From Phragmites australis (taxonomy: Eukaryota; Streptophyta; Magnoliopsida; Poales; Poaceae): a stretch of DNA of 64,000 nt. The DNA lies in contig NC_084943.1 in NCBI RefSeq assembly GCF_958298935.1, positions 18,903,001 through 18,967,000 of the forward strand. The letters are read 5' to 3'. Positions 11,253 to 20,997 of this stretch are shown piece by piece. The translations under genes were made by a program, and so were the position numbers. Under the pieces are notes generated by a model. It worked only from the letters and a program-made list of their open reading frames with translations. It had not been told where the DNA came from and searched no databases. The stretch's first letter is position 1; each line of letters opens with the position of its first letter.

Positions 11253-12722
11253 TTATCCCTCTAGCAACAAGAAGAACAACTTCAACAAGGTGAAAAATTT
11301 CAGCTTTCAAACAAAAATAAAAATTGCAACGAAAACCGAGAAACTTGTAACAATCAAGGGATCCAATAAAGGGAAACTAGAAGGAGATAAACACAAGTAC
11401 AAGGGGAAACATAAACTTCATTTCTTGCAGAGGAACACCCTATTTTCGGCGGATTACAAAGTGTTTTTGCATACAAAACCTCCCACCTAATACATAGGCT
11501 AAGCATTCCTCTCTCCTCTCCTAAAATCCTAGGACACAACTCTCAAATGGATGGCTCAAAAGGCTCAACTAGCCCTCCCACTCTATTTATAGCCCAGGTT
11601 TCTTACCCATAAATTTCCTAAATTGTTCCTAAAATGTTCATTTCTTCCAATACACTCCTACTAATCACCGAGGGCATTTTCATCCATCTTTTTCCTCGTC
11701 CGTCGAACGGCCGTGGGCACCTTTATGACTTAGGTTCATCTCCATGCAAGCTTCGCGATGATGCTATGTGTACTTCATACTTTTCCACGGTTTTAAGGCA
11801 AAACCGCAAAACCGCCTCGCACGCTCTCAAAGCGTGACTCACCGCCACTTGCTTATACCTTAGCAAGCCACCCGATGTCGACGCGTGTACTCCGCCTTGT
11901 GATCTCGACCACCGGTAAGTCTTATCCGCTCTCAATCACTCAGGCTGTCTTGTTATTTGCACCAACAATCCTTTCGTTTGACTTTGTCAATACACCATCT
12001 TCATCCATGTTCGCACGCTTTGCTTTGCACACCACATGTATAACTAGGATCACCCTTAACTCCACCTAGCCACCTTAGTCGTCCATTACCAAGCACCCCA
12101 CTTAGCCCCGATTATCCCGCCGTCGATTGCCAAGTTGCTTCCATCACCAGTACATCATAAGACAAGCACAAACGTATCTCCAATTCCATCTCCAATTAGA
12201 CAAAATCAAAATTCTCTATCGAAGAACTTATCCTAGAAAAATCGTGAACACTGGATGATCCGGCATGTATTGCCCTCTGATCATCGGATCATCCGTCGCT
12301 TGTAATTCTGACTCCACTGAAAACTTTCTAGAAAATCCTCTGGCGAAGCATCCAGTGTACACTCTTCCATCGCCGGATCATACAGTGAGTGCAACCTGCC
12401 AGACAAGTCTTTTTGCAACCTCTCTAGAACAAATGCTCCGTGAGGCATCCGATCGTTCACATCCTCCATCGCCGGACTATCCGGTGTATAGAACTCCTGA
12501 ATTTCGCCTACTGGAATGCTCTGGCATGCACAGTGCTTCATCGCCGGACCATCCGACGTATATAAATTCTCCAGCGTCGGATCATCCAACGAGTGTAAAT
12601 TTCCTGGCTCAGAGACAAACGCTCCTACTCTAATATCTTTGGTTAGTCTCAGACATAGACAAACACAAATATACTTGTGCAATACCAAAGATCATCAAAC
12701 CAACTCAATAAACTTGTCATCA
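11253..12722 (-). mobile_element. LTR (minus orientation), 5' portion, rejoined across the Tat insertion
   Basis: Continues the LTR begun at 1800. Its minus-strand TATA box is at 11584-11591 (TATTTATA on plus). CACCGG-type near-palindromes lie at 12240-12600, on the far (U3) side of the TATA box as in the other LTRs. The likely end is ...CTTGTCATCA at 12722. Removing the Tat insertion gives an LTR of about 1.82 kb, homologous in inverted orientation to 1-1745. Confidence 0.7.
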
Positions 12723-13540
12723 TCACAAATAAATCAAGCATATGTGAACTTGGTTTCTCATGTTCAGATGCATTGGAGCAGGGATAAGAAACATTTACGA
12801 CGTATCTAACATAGTGCCATCGCTGCACTACATTTGTTTTGTCAGATTAGCCTATGCATTTGGCTGCCCTTCCATCTATCAGGTTGACATATGTATGATA
12901 CGGGCAAGGAAAAGTTGGATATTCACATTGAGCAATATGGCCAGGTTAACAGTTAACTGCTGAAAATAAAAAGGAATATAGCCTGGTTTATTTAGACTCA
13001 TTTTTGAATTATTGGTTTACAGTTTTCATGTTTGCTTTGTATCCTGTGATTCCTGTTTTAGTTTGTTTGCGATTCCTGTCACAGAGTACTTCAGTATTTC
13101 ATATGGAGCCTGATATGCTAATTTATCAAGCAGTAGTACCTTTCCTCTTAAATTATCTTTTGGGTTTCCAAAGTAGCAACATATGTTTCCAGCTTCAGCA
13201 CCTGTCTACGAGCACCAGAAAGCTAAGAATTCGACAAAAGCATGTCAATTGCCTCTGCAAGTCGAATGCCATTGGCTTACCGTCCGGGCTTAGTTCTTTA
13301 CATACTATAGTTTATAATGTAATTTGCTGGTGATCATTCAAGCTTCAACAAGTCGTTATCGGTGCAAGAAATTTTCAAAATAACCATGAATGGGCTCAAA
13401 GTAATACGCTGGTTGCTAATTGTCTTTGAGTTATTCTTTAAACCAATTAAACTTTGATCTCAACTTAATCTTCCATCAGTAAAAGAATTGATAGCAAATT
13501 ACCAAACGTTCCCGCCGCAACGTGCGGGGATTTCACCTAG
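12723..13540 (+). mobile_element. Helitron 3' terminal segment
   Basis: The last 30 bases have Helitron 3' structure: a hairpin at 13511-13528 (CCCGC, 8-base loop, GCGGG), about eight bases, then CTAG at 13537-13540 followed by T. I could not find the 5' end (expected TC after a host A); it may lie beyond the LTRs to the left. No Rep/helicase coding was seen, so it is non-autonomous or truncated. Confidence 0.55.
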
Positions 13541-13983
13541 TTGAGAAGACAAAGGAGCACGGCTCCAAATCTCCTTACATGATAAGTTGCCATCCAAATT
13601 CGACAAAAGTTGACAGAGAAACCAACGCGTTCTTTAAGTCCCGTACCATAGATGCCTTAGAGGCAGCCTGTCTGAATGCTGAAGCTTCAATAATTACTTT
13701 GTACATCTAACAAAATATAAACAATAGTAATATGTTCATTTGCAATCATTTAATATTAATAACATGTAAGTATTTTTCACAGTGCCACTTTTACCCAGCT
13801 TTATCCAGGAAAAATGTGTTTTTGCAGAGATTAGTACTTTAGTAGAAACCAAATAAAATAGGTACTTAACAGAGAGATTAGTATTCAATTATATTGAACG
13901 TTCAATGTATACACACCCATCACTCATTTGAGGATTCCAACCATACCATTCTCGGCCGTCTTATTTTGAACTTCACGAGGATG
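13541..13983. repeat. Segment of local low-copy repeat (first copy)
   Basis: No gene. Parts resemble stretches elsewhere in the window. The segment around 13580 with GCCATCCAAATTCGAC is like those near 30810 and 38470, and 13910-13950 with CACTCATTTGAGGATTCCAA is like 29180-29200. Confidence 0.4.
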
Positions 13984-14389
13984 TGTCGGCTTTGCCTCTG
14001 CTCTGAAACGCTGGCGAGCTGTAGAACGCGATGGCGAACTGTGTAGCTCGGTGTTGAACACGGCCGAACGAGAGCAGAGGGATTTTTGGTGCTGCTCACT
14101 CGCAGCGTTTTCTGGTGTTCTCTATTCCTTTTATTTGGCGATTACACAGTAAAGCAAAGAGCGTCCGAGCGCATTCCTCGGCTACGGCATTGTCGCGTCC
14201 ATCCCCACGACGCCGTTCGCGAGAGCGTTCCCGTGGCGCAAGACCCGGGCAGGGTGAGCTAATCTCGCCACGCCTAACAGCATGCACGGCACCACACAGG
14301 TCGTGGGCTCGTGACCGAAACGGAAAGGAAACAACTAGCTAGACACGCTAACAAACTATCTAACTAGCATGTACAAGATTTGGCTAACA
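13984..14389 (-). repeat. 3' LTR of the copia element
   Basis: 406 bp, TGTCGGC...GCTAACA, identical to 18694-19099 as read. Confidence 0.93.
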
Positions 14390-14403
14390 TTTCTCCCCCC
14401 AAA
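14390..14403 (-). promoter_or_regulatory. Polypurine tract of the copia element
   Basis: The minus strand reads TTTGGGGGGAGAAA directly before the 3' LTR, the plus-strand priming position. Confidence 0.8.
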
Positions 14404-14411
14404 CCTTGTAC

Positions 14412-16355
14412 TCACTTGATGTTGACGACGCCGATCTTCGAGCGCAGGTGCAAGAATCTGACCCGGCCAAGAGGTTTGGTAAGTATGTCCGCCAGCTGGT
14501 CGTCGGTGTGAATTTTCTGGACGATGACCTCACCGCCCTCGACGCTCTCCCTGATGAAATGGAAGCGCGTCGCGATGTGCTTGCTCCGGCCATGGAAGAC
14601 CGGATTCTTGCACAGCTGAATTGCTGATTGGTTGTCGATGAAGATCGTGACGATGCTCGGCGCCTTCCCGTAGAAGCTCCCGAGCAGCCGCCCGAGCCAG
14701 ATGCCTTGGCAGGCTGCTGACGCCGCCGCGATGTACTCGGCTTCGCACGACGACAGCGCGACCACCGACTGCTTCTGAGACTGCCAAGTCACAGGAACGT
14801 TCCCAAGGCAGAACAGAACACCGGTGGTGCTTTTGCGATCATCCAAGTCTCCGGCCATGTCGGCGTCGCTGTAGCCTTTTAGCTCGATGTCGCCGCCACC
14901 CTTGGTGTAGCACAAGCCAAAATGCAGCGTCCCAGCGATATACCGGAGAATGTGCTTGACGGCGCTGAGATGCTCCGCCGCTGGATTCTCCATGAAACGG
15001 CTCACGTACCCGACCGCGAAGGCAATGTCTGGCCGGGTATGAACCAAGTACCGCAGGCTTCCCACGATACTGCGATAATGTGATGCATCAGCAGGGGGGG
15101 TTGAGCTTTTCTTACTGAGCTTCAGGCGATTCTCCATCGGGACTTGAACACAGTTGCACTCCGCCATGCCCGCCTTCTCCAGAAGCTTGGCGGCGTAGGC
15201 AGCTTGCGAGAGCGTGATCTGCCCCGGCTGCTGCTTGACCTCGATGCCCAGATAATAACTGAGACACCCGAGATCGCTCATTTTGAACGTGCTCTTCATC
15301 TCCTGCTTGAACAACACGACTTCTCTCTCATCGGCGCCAGTGACGATCAGATCGTCGACGTACACGCCAAGGAGTACGCGCTTCAGCCCCTGGCCGCGCG
15401 TGTAGACGCCATGCTCCTCGATGCACTTGCTGAACCCGAGCGCCACCAGAGTGCGATCGAGCTTCTCGTTCCACGCCCTGGGTGCTTGACGCAGGCCATA
15501 GAGCGCCTTGGACAGACGCAGAACCTGGCGCTCATGCCCCGCCACGGCGAACCCCGGAGGTTGTGTCACGTACACTTCCTCGACGAGATCCCCGTTCAAG
15601 AAAGCGGACTTGACATCAAGGTGGTGCACCGTCCACCCTTCGTGTGCCGCAATCGCCACCAGAGCACGGACGGAGTCCAGCCGCGCCACTGGCGCGAACA
15701 CCTCGTCGAAGTCGATCCCGGCGCGCTGAACGTACCCTTTTGCCACCAGCCGGTCCTTGTGCCGGACCACCGCCCCGGTCGCATCCTTCTTGAGTTTGAA
15801 AACCCATTTCAGGCCGATCGAGCGATGGCCGGGCGGGAGGTCCGCCAGTGCCCAGGTTCCATTGTCGATGATGGACTGCAGTTCCTCTTGCATTGCTGCA
15901 CGCCACGCCGGGTCCGCGTTCGCCTGCTCGAACGTGGCTGGTTCCTCGGCCGCCGCTAGGAGAAGCTCGTCTGGATCAAGTTCCCGCGGCTCCGAGGTGT
16001 TGATGCAGTCGGTCACCGTGCGATAGCGGCGTGGCGCGCCCTCGTCATCCAAATCAATTCCAGAGGGAATGTGTGACGGAGGAGTGGCGAACCTGATGGT
16101 GTTGCTGCCGTTTGCCGCCGGAGTTTGAGGCTCCTCAGCCTCTGATGGCGCACCCTGTGATGCAGCTGATGTCGTGGGGACGATGTACTCGACGGTGAAC
16201 GTGTCCGGCGTGGTGTCGTCGTCGGAGGCTCCCCAGTTCCATCCTTTTGCTTCGTCGAAGACCACATCACGGGTTACGTGCAGCCGGCCGCTCCCAGGGT
16301 CGTACACACGGTACCCCTTTGAGCCCGGCTCGTATCCGACGAACACCATCTTCAC
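14412..16355 (-). CDS. Copia polyprotein, 3' part: reverse transcriptase and RNase H
   Basis: A 647-codon open frame that continues the polyprotein after the frame break. It begins with KMVFVGYEPGSKGYRVYDP (end of integrase). RT follows, with GTWALADLPPGHRSIGLKW, HHLDVKSAFLNGDL (first catalytic Asp), ALYGLRQAPRAW and the active site YVDDLIVTG. RNase H follows with GYSDADMAGDLDDRKSTTG, SSCEAEYIAAA and FIDNQSAI. It ends in LRSKIGVVNIK, just before the polypurine tract. All RT and RNase H motifs look intact. It has no start of its own and would normally be translated as part of one gag-pol protein. Confidence 0.93.
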   Translation of the reverse strand: MKMVFVGYEPGSKGYRVYDPGSGRLHVTRDVVFDEAKGWNWGASDDDTTPDTFTVEYIVPTTSAASQGAPSEAEEPQTPAANGSNTIRFATPPSHIPSGIDLDDEGAPRRYRTVTDCINTSEPRELDPDELLLAAAEEPATFEQANADPAWRAAMQEELQSIIDNGTWALADLPPGHRSIGLKWVFKLKKDATGAVVRHKDRLVAKGYVQRAGIDFDEVFAPVARLDSVRALVAIAAHEGWTVHHLDVKSAFLNGDLVEEVYVTQPPGFAVAGHERQVLRLSKALYGLRQAPRAWNEKLDRTLVALGFSKCIEEHGVYTRGQGLKRVLLGVYVDDLIVTGADEREVVLFKQEMKSTFKMSDLGCLSYYLGIEVKQQPGQITLSQAAYAAKLLEKAGMAECNCVQVPMENRLKLSKKSSTPPADASHYRSIVGSLRYLVHTRPDIAFAVGYVSRFMENPAAEHLSAVKHILRYIAGTLHFGLCYTKGGGDIELKGYSDADMAGDLDDRKSTTGVLFCLGNVPVTWQSQKQSVVALSSCEAEYIAAASAACQGIWLGRLLGSFYGKAPSIVTIFIDNQSAIQLCKNPVFHGRSKHIATRFHFIRESVEGGEVIVQKIHTDDQLADILTKPLGRVRFLHLRSKIGVVNIK

Positions 16356-16362
16356 GCTCCGG

Positions 16363-18663
16363 TCATCGAGCTTGGCGACGGGGGGGGCGGGTCACCTTCA
16401 CATGCGCGATGCACCCAAAGGTGCGCATGAAGTGGACCGCCGGCTTCTCCCCATGCCATGCCTCATAGGGGGTCTTATTCTTGAGCGCCTTCGTGGGGGA
16501 TCGATTCAAGATGAACACTGCAGTGCTCACCGCCTCCCCCCAGAACGTGCTTGGAACACCCCTTGTCTTGAGCAGGCATCGCGCCATTGCCATCACCGTT
16601 TGATTTCGGCGCTCAACCACTCCATTTTGTTGTGGAGAGTACGGAGCGGTGAGCTGCCGGTGTACTCCTTGCTCGGCGCAGTACTCCCCGAACGTGACGG
16701 CAGTGAACTCGCCACCCCGATCCGTCCGGAGCGCGCGCAGCTTGCGGCCGGTTTCCACCTCCACGCCAGCTTGGAACTTCTTGATTGCGCCCGCTGCTTC
16801 ATCCTTGCTCGACAGCAGCACAAGCCACATGAAACGGCTGGCGTCGTCGACAAGAAGGAGGAAGTACCGCCGCCCGCCGTGGGTTGCCGGGGTGACAGGG
16901 CCGCACAGGTCACCATGGACCAGGTCGAGCCGGCCTGTCGCCCGGTAGTTCGCCTGCTGCGGGAACGGAGCGCGACGCTGCTTGCCGGCCAGGCACGCGT
17001 CGCACAGCTGATCGACTTGATCAAGCTGTGGCAGACCGCGCACCAGGCCGCCTTTGCCGAGCTTGCGCAGCGCGTCGAATCCCAGGTGCCCAAACCGTTC
17101 ATGCCAGCGCCAGGTGGTGTCGCCAGTGCGCGCCAACAGGGAGATCAGCTGTGCCAAGGTGAGGGTAATCTTGTATAGCCGATTCGTGGAACGACGTACC
17201 TTTGCGAGGAGCTCGCGCTGCGGATCGCGTACCCGCAGGATCCCTTCCTCGATCATGACCTGGCAGCCAGACTCATCGAGTTGGCCCAGGCTTATGATGT
17301 TGCTTCTGAGGCGGGGTATGAAGTACGCGTCGGTGAGCGCTCGGTGTCGCCCATGTCGCGCCGCGAAGAGGATGGTGCCGCGGCCGACTATGTCCACGAC
17401 CGAGCCGTCGCCGAACTTGACCGTGCCCGTGATGGATTGATCCAGCTCGGAGAAGGCCGCCCGGTTGCCCGTCATATGGTTCGACGCGCCCGTGTCGAGG
17501 TACCACACGTCGGAGCTTGGCTTGCCGGAGCGATCCTCGGACTCCCCCAGCTCCACCACGGCGCGTTCTTCATTTAGGTAGACTTGCCCGCCGACGTGAA
17601 CCGGCGCGACACGCGGCGCGACGCGCTCCGGCTCGATGTTGCCGATCGCCATCAGCAGGGACGGCTCCTCATCGTCGTCGTCGCCGGCTTGAGCAAGGAG
17701 CGCCGCCTCATCGCGCTTCTTCTTGCGGCATTCTCGGGCCCAATGGCCTTTCTTGCCACAGTACTTGCACTTGTCCTTCTTGGTGGCTACTCTGGCCGGC
17801 TCGCTTGAGGGGCCGCCAGTGCGCGAGCCACCGTTGTCGCCGCCGCGTGGACCTCCAGACGACTTGCCGCCGATGCCGCCGGAGCGAGAGCCCTCGCCCG
17901 CGAGGCGGTGCTTGTAGCGCGCCAACCACTCCTCCTCCGAGAGGAGCAGCTTGCCATTGGAGTTCGTGGCCGGCGGTGGGTTTCGGCTCCGGTCGCGCAC
18001 CTCCGCCGCCTTGAGCCTGCCGACGAGCTCTTCAACCGACATGTCGTCGACGTCGAGGAGGGTCTCGATGGAGTGCGCGATTTGATCGTAGCGAGGAGGG
18101 ACCGCCTGCAAGATCCTTCTCACTACGGTGGTTTCCTGGGGCGGATCGCCGAGGATGGTGAGCTCGCTGACGATGCTCGTCAGCCGGTGGGTGAAGTCAT
18201 CCACCGACTCCCCGTCGCGGAACTCGAGCGCATCAAAGTCGCGCGAGAGGGTCGTCGCCTTGGCCTTGCGGATGCGGTCGACACCCACGCGCTCCGTCTT
18301 GATGGCGTCCCACGCCCGCTTCGCCGTGCCCTTTCCGACGAGGGAGACACGCATCTCCGACGGTGTCCCGCGGAGGATGGCCTCCATTGCCATGCAATCT
18401 TGGTGCCGATCGACTCCGCCGATGTTCACCGCCTCCCAAAGTTCCCGCGCCTCGAGCATGACCTGCATGAGCACCGCCCACTCGACGTAGTTGGTGCGGG
18501 TCAGCAAGGGATAGTTCGCCGATCCCACCTCGCGGACGACGCGCTGGACTTGCGGCTCGTCACCGCCGCGGCGCCTGCCGCGGCGAGGAGGTGGCGATGG
18601 CGATCGGGGCGCGCGGCGATGTGGGGGCGTGCGAGATCCCGTGCTATGGCCTGGCAACGACAT
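16363..18663 (-). CDS. Copia polyprotein, 5' part: gag, protease, integrase
   Basis: A 766-codon frame from the ATG at 18663, about 16 bases after the primer site. Gag spans roughly residues 1-330, with YVEWAVLMQVMLEARELWEA and a CCHC zinc knuckle at 299-312 (CKYCGKKGHWAREC). The protease active site DTGAS is at about 390-394. The integrase HHCC finger is at about 521-557, and its catalytic D, D and E lie in VHGDLCG (about 585), LRTDRGGEF (about 648) and QQNGVVERR (about 685). The frame ends abnormally after TRPPRRQAR at the run of eight C (G on plus, 16380-16387), where a one-base indel moves translation out of the RT frame. Confidence 0.93.
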   Translation of the reverse strand: MSLPGHSTGSRTPPHRRAPRSPSPPPRRGRRRGGDEPQVQRVVREVGSANYPLLTRTNYVEWAVLMQVMLEARELWEAVNIGGVDRHQDCMAMEAILRGTPSEMRVSLVGKGTAKRAWDAIKTERVGVDRIRKAKATTLSRDFDALEFRDGESVDDFTHRLTSIVSELTILGDPPQETTVVRRILQAVPPRYDQIAHSIETLLDVDDMSVEELVGRLKAAEVRDRSRNPPPATNSNGKLLLSEEEWLARYKHRLAGEGSRSGGIGGKSSGGPRGGDNGGSRTGGPSSEPARVATKKDKCKYCGKKGHWARECRKKKRDEAALLAQAGDDDDEEPSLLMAIGNIEPERVAPRVAPVHVGGQVYLNEERAVVELGESEDRSGKPSSDVWYLDTGASNHMTGNRAAFSELDQSITGTVKFGDGSVVDIVGRGTILFAARHGRHRALTDAYFIPRLRSNIISLGQLDESGCQVMIEEGILRVRDPQRELLAKVRRSTNRLYKITLTLAQLISLLARTGDTTWRWHERFGHLGFDALRKLGKGGLVRGLPQLDQVDQLCDACLAGKQRRAPFPQQANYRATGRLDLVHGDLCGPVTPATHGGRRYFLLLVDDASRFMWLVLLSSKDEAAGAIKKFQAGVEVETGRKLRALRTDRGGEFTAVTFGEYCAEQGVHRQLTAPYSPQQNGVVERRNQTVMAMARCLLKTRGVPSTFWGEAVSTAVFILNRSPTKALKNKTPYEAWHGEKPAVHFMRTFGCIAHVKVTRPPRRQAR

Positions 18664-18679
18664 CCCCGGCAGTTACCTG

Positions 18680-18693
18680 GCTCTGATGCCAAT
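18680..18693 (-). promoter_or_regulatory. Primer-binding site (initiator-Met tRNA) of the copia element
   Basis: The minus strand reads ATTGGCATCAGAGC directly after the 5' LTR, one base different from the usual TGGTATCAGAGC. Confidence 0.85.
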
Positions 18694-19099
18694 TGTCGGC
18701 TTTGCCTCTGCTCTGAAACGCTGGCGAGCTGTAGAACGCGATGGCGAACTGTGTAGCTCGGTGTTGAACACGGCCGAACGAGAGCAGAGGGATTTTTGGT
18801 GCTGCTCACTCGCAGCGTTTTCTGGTGTTCTCTATTCCTTTTATTTGGCGATTACACAGTAAAGCAAAGAGCGTCCGAGCGCATTCCTCGGCTACGGCAT
18901 TGTCGCGTCCATCCCCACGACGCCGTTCGCGAGAGCGTTCCCGTGGCGCAAGACCCGGGCAGGGTGAGCTAATCTCGCCACGCCTAACAGCATGCACGGC
19001 ACCACACAGGTCGTGGGCTCGTGACCGAAACGGAAAGGAAACAACTAGCTAGACACGCTAACAAACTATCTAACTAGCATGTACAAGATTTGGCTAACA
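18694..19099 (-). repeat. 5' LTR of the copia element
   Basis: Identical to 13984-14389 as read. It would contain the promoter for the minus-strand transcript. Confidence 0.93.
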
Positions 19100-19104
19100 G
19101 GATG

Positions 19105-19604
19105 CAGGTAAAATTCATCAATATTTTACTCGTACACCAGCATGTGCAAAATAAATATACTGTTCATCATCAGAGTCACTGATAGCAATGAGTAAGCCAA
19201 TATAATTTTTTTGCATGTGACATTATTCCTCACCTATGACAGGAGATCAGATATAAGAAGTGAAGGGTGAAAGTTCAGCTACTGATTGCACTTCATTGGA
19301 TAGAAGGGAGGAAGGTGATTAAAGAGGATGAAGAAGACGAGGGAGAGGAGATGGAGGAGGAGGAGGAAGAGAGTGAGCTCACAGACGATTTGCGTCTGTC
19401 TGTCACAGTATCTGTCACTGAATGTGTCGTAAAATTTTCAGAAGGAATAGCCACATGTAACTATAATAAAATTGCATATGCATCCGAGCTGGGGCTCGGT
19501 TGGCGATGACAAGCCACCCATATTCGATGCCTGAGGGCAGCGTGGGATGCAGCCCCATTTAATATCTCCAATGAAGGTACTAGGGGAGGGGTCCGATTTT
19601 TTTA

Positions 19605-19641
<37 letters not shown>

Positions 19642-20280
19642 TGCATGTGAGAACCACCTACCTTACTTCACAGCATAGGTACAGGGTCAAATTGATATTA
19701 TTGCTAACTCACTGTATATGAAACAATAACTCACTGTAAGACGGGAAAAAAATGAAATGGTGGGAGTATATCTTGGCACGGTATTTGTTAGTTTCACAGA
19801 CAAAACAGGAGCACTCGGGGGAGAGGGATTGAGGGTGCGTGTGTGTGAGAGATACTCAGTGCTTGGATTGCACGTAATATAGTTTCTTTCATAGGATTGG
19901 GAGGACTCGGGAGTCAAAGGAGCACCAGCGTCTCAAGACATACCTCTGGCCTGATTCTTCGAGCGACAAAGACAATAAGATTGGTTCTTGTTCCCTCTCA
20001 CCAAGAAAGGGTCGCTGTGCTTAGCAGTCAACATGAAAGCTAGCAGAGCAAAAGTGTGGATCTCTTATGTCTTTTACGTTGTTCTCTTATGTGTAATGCA
20101 CGTGTAATTAGCTTGGAACAAACTTAGAACAGTACTGAGTTTTACGGGAGAAATGGGTAAGGCCACAAAATGATCAAAGAGCATGGCGGAGCAAGCGATG
20201 AACAAGTGTGGATCGATGCAGCAAATGGGAGAAAGGTCTCCACGACATTAAAAATAATAGCTATACAATTTAAAAAATAT
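19105..20280. repeat. Low-copy repeat copy with an AAT microsatellite
   Basis: No gene. 19720-20250 closely resembles 37720-38330: both have a GGAGCxCxCGGGGGAG stretch, then GTTTCTTTCATAGGATTGGG, AGCACCAGCGTCTCAA, GCATGAAAGCTAGCAGAGC-like and GAAATGG...ACATGATCAAAG stretches. It is more distantly like 27720-28100 and 30200-30620. The motif TCACTGATAGCAATG at about 19180 recurs near 27390 and 29430. Confidence 0.55.
19605..19639 (+). repeat. (AAT)n microsatellite
   Basis: About eleven uninterrupted AAT/TAA triplets. Confidence 0.9.
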
Positions 20281-20805
20281 TGAAAATAGATAAAAATGAG
20301 CTTTATTGATTAGTTGTCTCGTTAAAAATATTTCTATTAGAAGGAAAAAAGAGTACAACCTATTCTCCGAAAATTACATGATTTCATTAGAAATCCTAGA
20401 ATTTTGCTTGCAATATTTAACATGCCTCCTCAAGTGCCCCGTTCCATGTGTAGACTTGGCACATTTTCATTGCTGTATATATTACACTTAGCAAATCTTA
20501 CATGCTCCTCGTTAATTTCTTTAAAAACCTTTTCAAAATGTTGCCACACAAATAACCATGTACGCAAATTCTCGGCGTCTTGATCTATGACTAAAAGTAT
20601 GGAATTGATTTGTTGAAGTGGGCAAGTGCCTTTAGCAAAAAAAAGTAGAAAAAGAGAGATGGATGGCCGATGTGACCACTGGAACTCTGGAAGTTTAGGA
20701 ATTAGGATTGTGACTATTTATAGGCTAATACAAGAGGTGAGTGGTGATGGGTCGCTTCTGAAAAAAAATAAAAGAAATCGGAAATAATAGGGAGAGAACC
20801 AGAGA
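20281..20805 (-). mobile_element. Internally deleted hAT copy with BED-finger fragment
   Basis: 20281-20390 resembles the 3' flank of the larger hAT copy (20869-20990): both have GAGCTTTATTGAT/AAGCTTTATTGAT, then GGAAAAAAGAGTA. Directly adjoining it, at about 20590-20400 on the minus strand, is a BED-type zinc-finger remnant (VWQHFEKVFKE, then a decayed finger), similar to residues 80-125 of the hAT protein at 24121-24879. The 3' end is therefore joined to the 5' coding part with the middle missing, a typical deletion derivative. Confidence 0.5.
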
Positions 20806-20997
20806 GGTGAGTCCGTGAGTGGTTGCGGGTCACTTAAAAAAAAGAATAAAAAATAATAGGGATACATAATTAATCCTAAAAATAAGCTTTATTGATAGGT
20901 TTTCTTATTAAAAATCTTTCTAGCAAAGGAAAAAAGAGTATAATCTAGCTCAAAAATAAAAAATTACACGTTCTCATCAATATCTAGATACAAAATT

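Larger units (their letters stand above)
13984..19099 (-). mobile_element. Ty1/copia retrotransposon, complete, apparently very young
   Basis: A 5.1 kb minus-strand element with 406-bp LTRs (13984-14389 and 18694-19099) that read as identical base for base. GGATG is duplicated on both sides (13979-13983, 19100-19104). It has an initiator-Met primer site and a G-rich polypurine tract. The domain order gag, protease, integrase, RT, RNase H is that of Ty1/copia. Identical LTRs imply a very recent insertion. The polyprotein is in two frames that meet at a run of eight G at 16380-16387. Confidence 0.95.

Noticed and set aside
15144..15959. 271-codon plus-strand frame opposite the copia RT
   Set aside because: Shadow of the minus-strand RT/RNase H frame in GC-rich DNA. 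The minus strand has all the motifs.
16174..17178. 334-codon plus-strand frame opposite copia integrase
   Set aside because: Mirror of the coding strand. It crosses the gag-pol frame break and has no recognisable domain.
17908..18756. 282-codon plus-strand frame opposite copia gag
   Set aside because: Antisense shadow of gag that runs into the LTR.
19680..20000. Possible LRR-type resistance-gene remnant in the low-copy repeat
   Set aside because: A short minus-strand phrase looked leucine-rich, but no LRR periodicity or NB-ARC motif could be followed in any copy.
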